A DNA stretch of 58,531 bases from a bacterium. Lineage in GTDB: Bacteria; Bacillota_I; Bacilli_A; Izemoplasmatales; UBA1188. The position numbers and the translations under genes are program-made. This document shows, piece by piece, positions 38,236 through 46,141 of the stretch (position 1 is the stretch's first letter; the number at the start of each line of letters is the position of its first letter). The notes beneath the pieces were generated by a model. That model saw nothing but the letters and a program-made list of their open reading frames with translations, did no database searches and was not told where the DNA came from. The DNA is taken from assembly GCA_017960565.1 (NCBI GenBank), contig JAGCYY010000008.1, positions 1 to 58,531 of the forward strand, given 5' to 3'.

Positions 38236-39676
38236 TTGATTCTATGTTTGTATTATCAATATCTTTTGGTTTAGTAGTCTTCTTTTCGTATTTTCTAAGC
38301 TCTGATTCTGTTTTAAATAATTTCTCTTTGAATTTATTTAATTCTTGATTTTTGAGCGTAATTAAAGACTTATAGATCGCTCTAACCTTTAATAAATATT
38401 GTTTTCTGGCTTTGTATGATATCCTTTTTGGGTATTGTGCTTTTAGTCTTGCATACATACCATCTAAAATATCTTTTTGGGTTTCAGCCTCAATCCTGAG
38501 CATATTTTTATAGATGTTTAGGAATGATCTGTTGTAAGAAATACCCGAGTTAACTTCTTTTGTGAATTGAGATTTATAATTTGTTTTAATTCTTTGATAC
38601 CAATATTCAGAAATAGTTGGTTCATTTTGCATATCGATTTCACCATCAGGAAGATTGGTTAATTCTGAAACTTTTAGTAGCGGTGAATCAACTTTTGGTG
38701 GTTTATATCTTCTATATTTATATGGTAAGAGATCATATGTTTCACTTCTATCTTTTTGGTTCATAGAAAGGAGTGAATAATTGAACATTACCATATCTGA
38801 TAAATCATTTAAGAAATCTTCATCATAACTTATATCAGTATCAAGAATTCCTACTTCTACACCGAGTTCACGATAACTATCTAAGAACTGCCAAAGTTTT
38901 AAACAAGATGAATAATCGACTGATTTAACGATGATGTTAGTTCTTAAAATTGGTGGAACTACAGGTCTTGCGCCAGCTTGTTTCATAGCTGTGAAGAAAG
39001 CACTGCCCATGAAACCTTTTAGATAGCTTCTAAGAAGAGCAATCTGATCGAGAATAGCAAGATTCTTTTTAGATTCAGCATCTTCAATCTGTTCCTTAAC
39101 TTTTAAATTAATTTCAGCATCTACATCGTAATTACGCCATTTAAATGTGTCTTTAACACGTAGGTCATCGATTTGAAATGCACCATTGAAATCCATTACT
39201 TGTTTATAACGAACTTCTACAAAGGCAGCGAGTTTTGTGATCAATGTCATTATGAATCTATTTTCATAGATATTGAGAGTATCTTCATAAGTGATTGATA
39301 GGATCTTTGATGGAACTATTGTTCCATCTTTTCTGATTTCTTGAACGTTTTGAACGTGAGATGATAAGTGCTGAACACTTCTAGCATTGATTTTTTTGGC
39401 AGCTTGAATTGGCATTACATTTTCTTCTGCCATCATATATAACCTAGGATTTCTAACGATGTTTTCTAGGTTATTCATATATTTTGTGAGAACTTCTACC
39501 CAAGTTGAATCGAATGATAGTTGACCTTTACTACGTTTTTGGCTAACTACCATATTACCGCTTTTGATAGCGTTGTTGAATTCTTTATAGAAAGCATTCT
39601 TATCTTCTCTATCTATTGCTTTTAATATTTTCTTATAAAACTTTTTCTCATAGTTTTCTTTAGGAGCTCTAGGCAT
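38228..39676 (-). CDS. DUF2357-like partner of the AAA+ ATPase (McrC-type)
   Basis: A 482-residue soluble protein. Around residue 150 it has SITYEDTLNIYENRFIMTLI; the YENRF core is typical of DUF2357 proteins, which accompany McrB-like GTPases and ATPases. The C-terminal part is helical and basic, with long coiled segments. I do not see a PD-(D/E)xK nuclease motif of the kind McrC carries, so a role other than DNA cleavage is likely. It follows the AAA+ gene after 39 bases and overlaps the SipW-like gene by 8. The link to McrC is inference from motif and neighbour. Confidence 0.65.
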   Translation of the reverse strand: MPRAPKENYEKKFYKKILKAIDREDKNAFYKEFNNAIKSGNMVVSQKRSKGQLSFDSTWVEVLTKYMNNLENIVRNPRLYMMAEENVMPIQAAKKINARSVQHLSSHVQNVQEIRKDGTIVPSKILSITYEDTLNIYENRFIMTLITKLAAFVEVRYKQVMDFNGAFQIDDLRVKDTFKWRNYDVDAEINLKVKEQIEDAESKKNLAILDQIALLRSYLKGFMGSAFFTAMKQAGARPVVPPILRTNIIVKSVDYSSCLKLWQFLDSYRELGVEVGILDTDISYDEDFLNDLSDMVMFNYSLLSMNQKDRSETYDLLPYKYRRYKPPKVDSPLLKVSELTNLPDGEIDMQNEPTISEYWYQRIKTNYKSQFTKEVNSGISYNRSFLNIYKNMLRIEAETQKDILDGMYARLKAQYPKRISYKARKQYLLKVRAIYKSLITLKNQELNKFKEKLFKTESELRKYEKKTTKPKDIDNTNIESNE

Positions 39677-39715
39677 AAGTTAATTATTCCTTTCTATAAA
39701 GTATTTAATGGGTAA

Positions 39716-41383
39716 TTATGATGACATCTTTAGTAAATCTTTTAGATATGCAACTGATTCTGGGAATGCTTCTTTACCAAATAATTTTTGGATTAGATCG
39801 ATTAGACCTTCTAATTCTTTTCTTAAGAACGGAAGGTTCAATGCTTCAAATTTCTTGAAGATTTTAGATGAAATCATGAAATCTAATGCTTCTGTTTCAG
39901 TGTTACCACAGGCAACATAAACAGGAACGAATAATTTGATTTGTTTTAAGATACGGTTACCAAAGGCAACTTTGAAATTATCTTGGATGAAGATATCGAT
40001 TTGATCGATATTTTTGATTGATTTAAGAGATAATGGGTATTTTTCAGCAGCATCTTGGAAAAGATTTTCTAGATAGTTGAAAGATATATTGATAGAATCT
40101 GTGAATGGAGCATCGAAGAATTGTGCTCTTTCGTTTAGATAGAGGGTTACAGCTCTATCGTAAACTTTATCTGTGATTGTGAATGTTGAGTCATCACGGT
40201 TAGCAGTACCAATATACCAACAGTTTTGAGGTATTAAGAGTTTACCTTGATCTAAATGTTTTGGATCAGATGGAAGTTGAGTTGGAACAAGGTCGATCTT
40301 CCATTCACTCTTATCTGGCATTTCCATGACTGATAAAAATTCAGCAAAATAATATTCGATACGGGCAAGGTTAAGCTCGTCAAGTACGATTAAATTTACA
40401 TCTTCTCTATAAGATACTTCGTATAAAGCTTTTAAGAAGTCAGTTTCATTAAATTTCTTAGTGAATTCGTTTAAATAACCTAAGATTTCAGTTCTATCTC
40501 TCCAAGATGGTTGAACTGATACGATAGTTGCTTGGTTTCTAACAAATCTACTGAAGCAATATGGAAGTGATGTTTTACCGGTACCTGATATACCTTCTAA
40601 AATTATAATTTTAGATGTTGCAAGACCAGCGATGAATTTAGATATAACTTTCTTTGAATAATAAAGACGATGTTGACTAGCTGCGAAATTGACAAATCTA
40701 TTGACAATTTCAGGAAGACCAATCATATCTTGAGTATTCATTGTAACTACGAAATTACCATCTTTATATTTATTATCAACAAGTTCGAGTTTAGCAAACC
40801 TATTTCCAGTATCAATTGGTTTATCACCTGTTTGTGTAGATGTTTGAACAGCTGCAGAACCAACTTGAGCTTGATACTGTGGAGAAGAACCTAAAGAATC
40901 ATATTGAACTTGTCCATGAGATTCGCCAGGTGATAAGAGATCATTTTCATTTACTAAAGATGGAGTATAGTCTAATTGATCGTCTCCACGGAAACCGCCA
41001 ACTTGAAGAGCTAATATTCTATCTTTTTCTTTGATCATCTTTTGCATTTCTCTTTTAAGTTTTGCGATTTCAAATAATAAATCTTCTTTGTTTACTTCTT
41101 TCTTACGGAATTTTAACCATCTTGAAAGAAGTTGAATAATCTTTATTACGAGAAGCGCAAAGAATAGGAGAACTAGACCATCTATTAAGACAAACAAGAT
41201 CCAGCTCCAAGCATTGAAACTGTTGGCATGGTCTCCTATTAATTTAAAATTATCAACTGTATTAGTTACGAATAAGGCTTTATTTAATTCGTATAAGTCA
41301 ATCCAGAAATTTTTAAATTGTTTCCATAGATTTTCTACGAATGCCATAAAATATTCGGTAAATTCTCTAAATCCTTCTAACAT
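39716..41383 (-). CDS. Membrane-anchored McrB-like AAA+ ATPase
   Basis: About 555 residues from the ATG at 41383, which follows AAGGAGG; an earlier start at 41419 would place that site inside the gene. A transmembrane helix (about 60-88) is followed by a coiled coil and a Gly/Ser/Gln-rich linker (about 130-190). The AAA+ module is of the McrB class: Walker A LEGISGTGKTSLPY near residue 266, Walker B LIVLDELNLARIEYYFAEF, and a sensor WYIGTANRDDSTFTITDKV. McrB proteins are normally soluble restriction subunits, so the membrane anchor and matrix-gene context are unusual. It heads the operon with DUF2357, SipW and two EAL genes. Confidence 0.85.
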   Translation of the reverse strand: MLEGFREFTEYFMAFVENLWKQFKNFWIDLYELNKALFVTNTVDNFKLIGDHANSFNAWSWILFVLIDGLVLLFFALLVIKIIQLLSRWLKFRKKEVNKEDLLFEIAKLKREMQKMIKEKDRILALQVGGFRGDDQLDYTPSLVNENDLLSPGESHGQVQYDSLGSSPQYQAQVGSAAVQTSTQTGDKPIDTGNRFAKLELVDNKYKDGNFVVTMNTQDMIGLPEIVNRFVNFAASQHRLYYSKKVISKFIAGLATSKIIILEGISGTGKTSLPYCFSRFVRNQATIVSVQPSWRDRTEILGYLNEFTKKFNETDFLKALYEVSYREDVNLIVLDELNLARIEYYFAEFLSVMEMPDKSEWKIDLVPTQLPSDPKHLDQGKLLIPQNCWYIGTANRDDSTFTITDKVYDRAVTLYLNERAQFFDAPFTDSINISFNYLENLFQDAAEKYPLSLKSIKNIDQIDIFIQDNFKVAFGNRILKQIKLFVPVYVACGNTETEALDFMISSKIFKKFEALNLPFLRKELEGLIDLIQKLFGKEAFPESVAYLKDLLKMSS

Positions 41384-41410
41384 GAAAGGTATTCCTCCTT
41401 TTTTAAAATA

Positions 41411-41440
41411 TAAAAGCACTTTTTTACAAAAGTGCTTTTA
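41411..41440 (-). terminator. Terminator between sipW and the AAA+ operon
   Basis: Perfect 13-base arms (TAAAAGCACTTTT and complement) with a 4-base loop, followed by TATTTT on the minus strand. It lies 27 bases before the AAA+ start, so it either ends the sipW transcript or acts as an attenuator in the AAA+ leader. Confidence 0.85.
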
Positions 41441-41497
41441 AGGTTTTCGTATTTGGTGCCTTTACAAGCCCTAATGTTATAATCTATCTTAATTTAT

Positions 41498-42286
41498 TTA
41501 GGCTTGCTCTACGGCCTCATCTTGTTTTGATTCTAAGCCTTGAATGTATTCGTTTAGTTTTTGATCTGCTTGTTCTTGGGTTAAAATGCCAGATTTAACT
41601 AGTTCATTTAAAGTTTCTCTTGTCAAGTTAATATTTCTTTCGCGTTCGCTTTCGCTATCATTCTTTTTATTTTTTTCATTTTGGTATTCAATTAATACCC
41701 TAATAAATTTGTATACTTCAAAGATTAGAAATAGGATACATGGTAAAACTACTATTACAAAGAATCCAGCAGGAGTTCCAAACCAACCAAGCACATTTCC
41801 AAGACCTTTTACATGAGATTTATAAACGGCTAAAATTCTTGAAGCAGGAACGTTTGTAGCACCATAACCATAATCTAGATTATCACCTTGAACAACATAA
41901 GTTGGGAAATGGAATGGATCGCCTTCTTCGATTGGGTTAGCAATTGATGTGATTCTGTGGGAAATAATCATTCCTTCTTTAACTATTGTGTAATCAATGT
42001 AAGTTACAATGTCGCCAACTTTAAGATTTCTAATAACTTCTTCTCTATTTTTATCATTGACAATTTTTGCAATTACGAGATCTCCTTCAGCAAAGCTATC
42101 TGGTTTATCGCCATCCATTGATCCTGATAATACTTCTACGTAAGCTGTACCAAAGATGTTTGGAATACCATTATTTTTCTTAGATCTAAGGTTCATTACT
42201 GCAATGAATAATATTAATGCGATAACGACGAAGAATAGTACGTCGCCTATGATTTTTAAGACTTTCTTGGTTTTAGTTTTTTCCAT
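41498..42286 (-). CDS. sipW: SipW-like signal peptidase I
   Basis: ER-type signal peptidase expected to cleave the TasA/camelysin-like preproteins encoded upstream. From the ATG at 42286 (GGGAG 5 bases before it) it has about 262 residues. A membrane helix (about 12-32), the serine motif VLSGSMDG, the His site ISHRI and the later VQGDNLDYGYGATNVP are present, with a second helix near 195-215 and a charged tail. An in-frame ATG at 42298 lacks a spaced ribosome site. It has its own promoter and a large leader containing a c-di-GMP riboswitch. In Bacillus, sipW is co-transcribed with tasA, which supports the pairing here. Confidence 0.92.
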   Translation of the reverse strand: MEKTKTKKVLKIIGDVLFFVVIALILFIAVMNLRSKKNNGIPNIFGTAYVEVLSGSMDGDKPDSFAEGDLVIAKIVNDKNREEVIRNLKVGDIVTYIDYTIVKEGMIISHRITSIANPIEEGDPFHFPTYVVQGDNLDYGYGATNVPASRILAVYKSHVKGLGNVLGWFGTPAGFFVIVVLPCILFLIFEVYKFIRVLIEYQNEKNKKNDSESERERNINLTRETLNELVKSGILTQEQADQKLNEYIQGLESKQDEAVEQA

Positions 42287-42298
42287 AGATACTCCCAT

Positions 42299-42320
42299 AT
42301 TAATAAGATGTCTTATTAAT
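42299..42320 (-). repeat. Perfect palindrome just before the sipW start
   Basis: Arms ATTAATAAGA and TCTTATTAAT around two bases, one base before the ATG at 42298. It can form an RNA hairpin over the leader or act as a DNA operator. Confidence 0.7.
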
Positions 42321-42339
42321 TTCCTTTCTTGTCTTTCTA

Positions 42340-42369
42340 ATTATAATACAAACTGTGTAGTTTTGTCAT
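42340..42369 (-). promoter_or_regulatory. Proximal promoter of sipW
   Basis: ATGACA, 18 bases, TATAAT on the minus strand, giving a leader of about 45 bases that includes the palindrome at 42299-42320. Confidence 0.6.
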
Positions 42370-42494
42370 TAAAAATATAATATTTTATTTATAAAATATC
42401 ATAATAGATAAAAATTAATCATTTTTTTACGATTTTTACCTATATTTTAATTCATTTTTGTTCATCTTGAAACATTAATTTAAAAATATTATAT

Positions 42495-42546
42495 TTTTTA
42501 ATTAATAATTGGTTTTTTGACAAGATGTGAATATTATGTGAATATT
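42495..42546 (-). promoter_or_regulatory. Distal sipW promoter with tandem 11-base repeats
   Basis: Two contiguous copies of ATGTGAATATT (plus strand, 42525-42535 and 42536-42546) abut a TTGTCA -35 (42518-42523) with TAAAAA 17 bases on. One-helical-turn direct repeats next to a -35 are typical binding sites for an activator. The -10 is weak. Further upstream two ATACGTAT octamers lie at 42559-42566 and 42572-42579. Confidence 0.5.
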
Positions 42547-42579
42547 GATGTTTTATGCATACGTATTTATAATACGTAT

Positions 42580-42628
42580 AAATAAAAGACAGCCAGCAAT
42601 TATATATTATTTGCAACTGGCTGTCTTT
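42580..42628 (-). terminator. Riboswitch-linked terminator before sipW
   Basis: AGACAGCCAG (42626-42617) pairs with CTGGCTGTCT (42596-42587), followed by TTTTATT. The first arm is the 3' part of the GEMM aptamer, so aptamer and terminator cannot both form; ligand binding should favour read-through. Confidence 0.85.
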
Positions 42629-42674
42629 ATAGACCCTATAGCTTTGCGTCACTAGTTTTCACTAGTTTTGCCTA
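42613..42674 (-). ncRNA. Cyclic di-GMP-I (GEMM-I) riboswitch upstream of sipW
   Basis: The RNA has GGCAAAAC, a hairpin ACTAGT-GAAA-ACTAGT with a GNRA tetraloop, the hallmark GACGCAAAGC, TATAGGG, a short second hairpin GTCT/AGAC and the closing GCCAGTTGC. The base before CAAA is G, as in c-di-GMP sensors; cGAMP-sensing variants carry A there. It begins about 10 bases past the O-antigen-ligase-like stop codon. I saw no clear promoter of its own, so it may control read-through from the upstream operon. Its 3' part doubles as one arm of a terminator, predicting an ON switch. Confidence 0.9.
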
Positions 42675-42681
42675 TAATCTA

Positions 42682-44190
42682 TTAAATTGTTTCAGCTAGT
42701 GTTTCTTCTTTTGCTTCTTCTTGAGGCTCTTCTTTAGAAACTACTTCATCATTCTTTAGATCGCCTAAATCAATTGATTCTAGTAGTTCTTTTGTGAGAT
42801 CTTCTTGATTCTTTTCTTTAAACCAAGAATTTAGTAGTCCAAGAGTTAAGAAGAGGAAACATGTAGTGATTGTCATTGGCACGCCAACGAGTGATGATGC
42901 GAGGTAAGTTGCAACAGCACAGCCAGCAATTAGTGCAGTATTCGAAAGTTTTTTAATATTCTTAATAGCAACTACTCCAAACCAGATTATCGCAGTAACG
43001 TAAACTAACATTGCAGGAATACCCATATTTGCGCCAATATGGAGAATCTCATTATGAGGAATTGTTAATGGTGATGCACCATAATTATGAATAATATATT
43101 GGATATTTTCGGGACCGCATCCAAAGATTGGATATTTAAGCATTATCTTAACTGCAGCCTTCCAGAGAACAAACCTTCCAGATCCACCATTTATACCATC
43201 TGTTGCTGAATCAATGTCTCCTGAACCAATACCTTCTCCAATACTTGAACTAATGTTCAAGAATTCAAAGAATGTTTTAGTAATATCGTTTGCGAGTTTA
43301 TTATTCACTAAAAAACTCAAACCAATAAACAGCGCAAATAAAACTAATAGATACCATGATTCTTTAAAACCATTTCTAATTATATAAAGTACAGCATATA
43401 GGATAAAGCCAAATAATATTGCGAGGAATGGACCATACGAAGTATTCTTTGCAAGAACAAACGTATTAGTTAAGAACATTATCCCATACACAACTTTTCC
43501 CTTCCACGTCCTAGATTCTTGGTATAATCCCAATGCAACGGACATAGAAACGCATATATAATACCCATAATGATTAGGGTTAATGAATGTACCGCTCCAT
43601 GCCATTATTCTTCCACCGCTATTCATTAGGAATGAAAAACCTGCAAGTTCCTTAAGAATAGTAGCAATTCCCACAGTGAGTGAAATTGATACAAATATTA
43701 TCAAAAGACTTTTTCTTCTCTTTTCATTGGTTACAAGTGATGCAGACGCAAATATTCCAGCGTAAGCAATATAAGAAAAGAATCCTTCGTATCTATATGC
43801 ATCTCCAAAAAATGCTGTATACTTTCTTGCGGAGAATAAAGCAGACAGGAATGAGATAATCAAAAGAATTGCAAGAAGACCAGTCCAAGCATTTTTTAGG
43901 AAAGTCTTATCCCAATACTTCTTCCTATATATAAATCTTTTACAATAGTAATCGAAGAATGCATTAATAAATCCTAATAAACCAATTAATCTTATCAAAG
44001 TTGCCTTTCCAAAATATAGCGCAACAATTTGACTACTTGTAGAAGCGTCAAAGAAAAGACTAAATAATGGCTGACAAACCAAAACAATCATTAGGATATA
44101 AGCTATAAATGCAGCATCGATTTTAGAGAAAGATGTATATATACTTTTCTTTATACTATATATCTTTTCGTCTAAAATATCATTTTCCAT
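42682..44190 (-). CDS. O-antigen ligase/polymerase-like membrane protein
   Basis: A 502-residue multispanning protein with about 12 membrane segments. The Wzy_C/WaaL-type signatures are GTFINPNHYGYYI and, in the large loop, FGCGPENIQY and IPHNEILHIGANMGIP. The acidic C-terminal tail (about 60 residues) is cytosolic. In Gram-positives such proteins polymerise or attach polysaccharide or glycans, possibly glycosylating secreted proteins. It lies between the fibre-protein genes (behind a terminator) and the riboswitch before sipW. A role in the polysaccharide part of the matrix, or in glycosylating the fibres, is inference. Confidence 0.85.
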   Translation of the reverse strand: MENDILDEKIYSIKKSIYTSFSKIDAAFIAYILMIVLVCQPLFSLFFDASTSSQIVALYFGKATLIRLIGLLGFINAFFDYYCKRFIYRKKYWDKTFLKNAWTGLLAILLIISFLSALFSARKYTAFFGDAYRYEGFFSYIAYAGIFASASLVTNEKRRKSLLIIFVSISLTVGIATILKELAGFSFLMNSGGRIMAWSGTFINPNHYGYYICVSMSVALGLYQESRTWKGKVVYGIMFLTNTFVLAKNTSYGPFLAILFGFILYAVLYIIRNGFKESWYLLVLFALFIGLSFLVNNKLANDITKTFFEFLNISSSIGEGIGSGDIDSATDGINGGSGRFVLWKAAVKIMLKYPIFGCGPENIQYIIHNYGASPLTIPHNEILHIGANMGIPAMLVYVTAIIWFGVVAIKNIKKLSNTALIAGCAVATYLASSLVGVPMTITTCFLFLTLGLLNSWFKEKNQEDLTKELLESIDLGDLKNDEVVSKEEPQEEAKEETLAETI

Positions 44191-44207
44191 AAAATACCCT
44201 TTTAATT

Positions 44208-44236
44208 AAAAACTCCCACTAAAAGCGAGAGTTTTT
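44208..44236 (-). terminator. Terminator after the TasA-like genes
   Basis: AAAAACTC pairs with GAGTTTTT around a 13-base loop, just past the third fibre gene. Partial read-through to the ligase-like gene is likely, as no good promoter was seen there. Confidence 0.65.
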
Positions 44237-44254
44237 TTAATCTAGTTAATCTTA

Positions 44255-45160
44255 TTAGCTTAGACCGCCGACTTTCCAACCTAGGGCAACACTTACAGTT
44301 TTATCTTGAATTGCATTAACGCATTCAGGGTGTTGTCCTTCGAGCCATATACGAACAATAATTGCTGTATACTCATGGCCAGTATAATCTAATGTAAAAC
44401 AATGATGTGTTGTATCAGGTAATGTTAAAGCTGGATCTGTTCCAGATAGAGTTGGAATACCATTACCATCAACTGCAGAAATTGGTTTTACGGCTGAACT
44501 ATCTGTTGTATAGATATGTGTACCAACGGCGCTTTGTGCAACGGTTGCTGAACTTGTAACAACTGCATCGCTTCCAACCATATGTACATCAACTGTTTGA
44601 CTTCTTGTTGCAACTTCTGTTATAGAAATACGAATTGTTTTTTCTATATTCAAATTTGGATCATTTGAAGTAACAGTAAATTTATCTAAAAAGATCTTAA
44701 AATCTTGAGTTGCATTAGAACCTTCTGTTGCTTTTATATATAGTGGGAAACATGCATAGTAGTGATTTGATACATCTAACTGTTCAACAGCTTCGAATGC
44801 TACAGCACTGCTACCTTTTATAACTCCGTTTTTGTCAATTGATAATCCATCTTCATTGACACGGCCACCTAGAGTATAAAGATTTGTTGTATCAGCAAGT
44901 GCGAAGAAATTTCTTCCATCTGTAGTTGATACTGGTGAAAAACCGCCAACAACATCTACATCTGACACTATAGCGCTACCCCAATTAACAGCATCTTTTG
45001 ATATTAACATATTTGAAGGAGCAGTAGCTATTACATCTACAGAAGCTAGCTTTACTTGTGTATTCATAGAGAACCATGCATATGATGCTCCAAGAACCGA
45101 TGAAACGGAAACAAGCAATGCTAGTACTGCAATTAATATCTTTCTATTAAATTTTTTCAT
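44255..45160 (-). CDS. TasA/camelysin-like secreted fibre protein, third in operon
   Basis: A 301-residue secreted protein. The signal sequence MKKFNRKILIAVLALLVSVS runs into GASYAWFSMNTQV, the typical SipW-type processing region of TasA/CalY proteins, which put a G-xYAxFSxxx motif after the hydrophobic core. The mature part is beta-rich with low charge. The C-terminal motif IIVRIWLEGQHPECVNAIQ is shared with the gene upstream. It lacks an anchor or LPXTG, so it probably assembles at the surface. The two paralogues and the adjacent sipW support a biofilm fibre. Family assignment rests on signal and motif, not on close identity. Confidence 0.82.
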   Translation of the reverse strand: MKKFNRKILIAVLALLVSVSSVLGASYAWFSMNTQVKLASVDVIATAPSNMLISKDAVNWGSAIVSDVDVVGGFSPVSTTDGRNFFALADTTNLYTLGGRVNEDGLSIDKNGVIKGSSAVAFEAVEQLDVSNHYYACFPLYIKATEGSNATQDFKIFLDKFTVTSNDPNLNIEKTIRISITEVATRSQTVDVHMVGSDAVVTSSATVAQSAVGTHIYTTDSSAVKPISAVDGNGIPTLSGTDPALTLPDTTHHCFTLDYTGHEYTAIIVRIWLEGQHPECVNAIQDKTVSVALGWKVGGLS

Positions 45161-45191
45161 TGCTTAGTTCCTTTAAAACTTTGTTTTAATA

Positions 45192-46088
45192 TTATTCAGC
45201 TTCGTAAGAACTTTCAACGTAAGCGAATTTTAGACCGATTGATAATCCAAGTCCACCAATAGCGTTAAGGCAATCTGGATCTTCACCTTCGAGCCATACT
45301 AGAACAGTTACTTTTTCACCAGTTGTTCCAAGCTCTAGACCTGCAGGGGCATCAGTATTAGGGTTAGTAACAGTATCAAAAATTGGAGTAACATTAACTG
45401 TAGAGAAACTGTAAGCTTCTAAGCTGCCATGTACATATTTGCCATCAGATGTTACAACTTCAGAAACACCTGATACAGCTTCTTGATTACCAGCTTGATA
45501 AATGAATACGCCGTTCTTTGTGCAAAGAGCAACATAGATAGCATCTGCTAATTTGTTAGTACCAGCATTAGCTGAACTAGGAATACCATCACTTGTAACT
45601 GGATCTAATAATTCAGTGTTACCAAGTTGAATTTCTGATAATGTTAAAGCAACTTTACCACCAGTAGTTTTTAAATAGATGTCTTCTGCGATTACATAAT
45701 TATGATTAGCTACTGTTTCAGCTGTAATAGCGCTTGATTGGAATTCAGTTGTAGTTGATGATAGACCACCTTCACCATTTGAACCAATAACTTGTCCTTC
45801 TTTAACAGCATAGAATGTGAATGAGCCATTGCTATTGATATTGCCATTTACTGTAGATACAGGATATAATTCTCTTACACTACTTTCGAATTCTACAGCA
45901 GGGCCATATGTTGTATCATCTTTAGAGATAACTACGTTTACTGGAGTAACTGCAGTGAGTTGCATGCCTGTAGCTTCTACTGTTGTGTTCATTGAGAACC
46001 ATGCATAAGTTGAACCAACTGTTGCGATTACAGCTATACCTAATGTAATAACTGCTAATAATAATTTTCTTGTTAGTGATTTTTTCAT
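45192..46088 (-). CDS. TasA/camelysin-like secreted fibre protein, second in operon
   Basis: A 298-residue paralogue of the next gene. The signal sequence MKKSLTRKLLLAVITLGIAV leads into GSTYAWFSMNTTVEATG, the SipW-type cleavage region, followed by a beta-rich mature domain rich in Thr, Ser, Val and Gly. Near the C-terminus VTVLVWLEGEDPDCLNAIG repeats the motif of its neighbour, with a single Cys in each. An AAGGAGA ribosome site precedes the ATG. The two proteins probably co-assemble as major and minor subunits. Confidence 0.82.
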   Translation of the reverse strand: MKKSLTRKLLLAVITLGIAVIATVGSTYAWFSMNTTVEATGMQLTAVTPVNVVISKDDTTYGPAVEFESSVRELYPVSTVNGNINSNGSFTFYAVKEGQVIGSNGEGGLSSTTTEFQSSAITAETVANHNYVIAEDIYLKTTGGKVALTLSEIQLGNTELLDPVTSDGIPSSANAGTNKLADAIYVALCTKNGVFIYQAGNQEAVSGVSEVVTSDGKYVHGSLEAYSFSTVNVTPIFDTVTNPNTDAPAGLELGTTGEKVTVLVWLEGEDPDCLNAIGGLGLSIGLKFAYVESSYEAE

Positions 46089-46141
46089 AATTTTCTCCTT
46101 AGTATTTTTTTTATATTTTTATTTTTTTGTTTTTGTTAGTT

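Noticed and set aside
38228..41383. A standard type IV McrBC restriction system
   Set aside because: The ATPase is membrane-anchored, no nuclease motif was seen in the partner, and the operon context is signal peptidase and c-di-GMP genes.
41441..41500. A stretch resembling the 3' half of a GEMM aptamer (TTAGGGCTTGTAAAGGCACC) between sipW and the AAA+ gene
   Set aside because: The diagnostic 5' half with the GNRA hairpin and GCAAAGC is absent, and part of it overlaps the sipW stop region. It is not supported as a third riboswitch.
42452..42652. A 66-codon minus-strand reading frame before sipW
   Set aside because: It lies across the riboswitch and terminator, has no ribosome site and no recognisable protein features.
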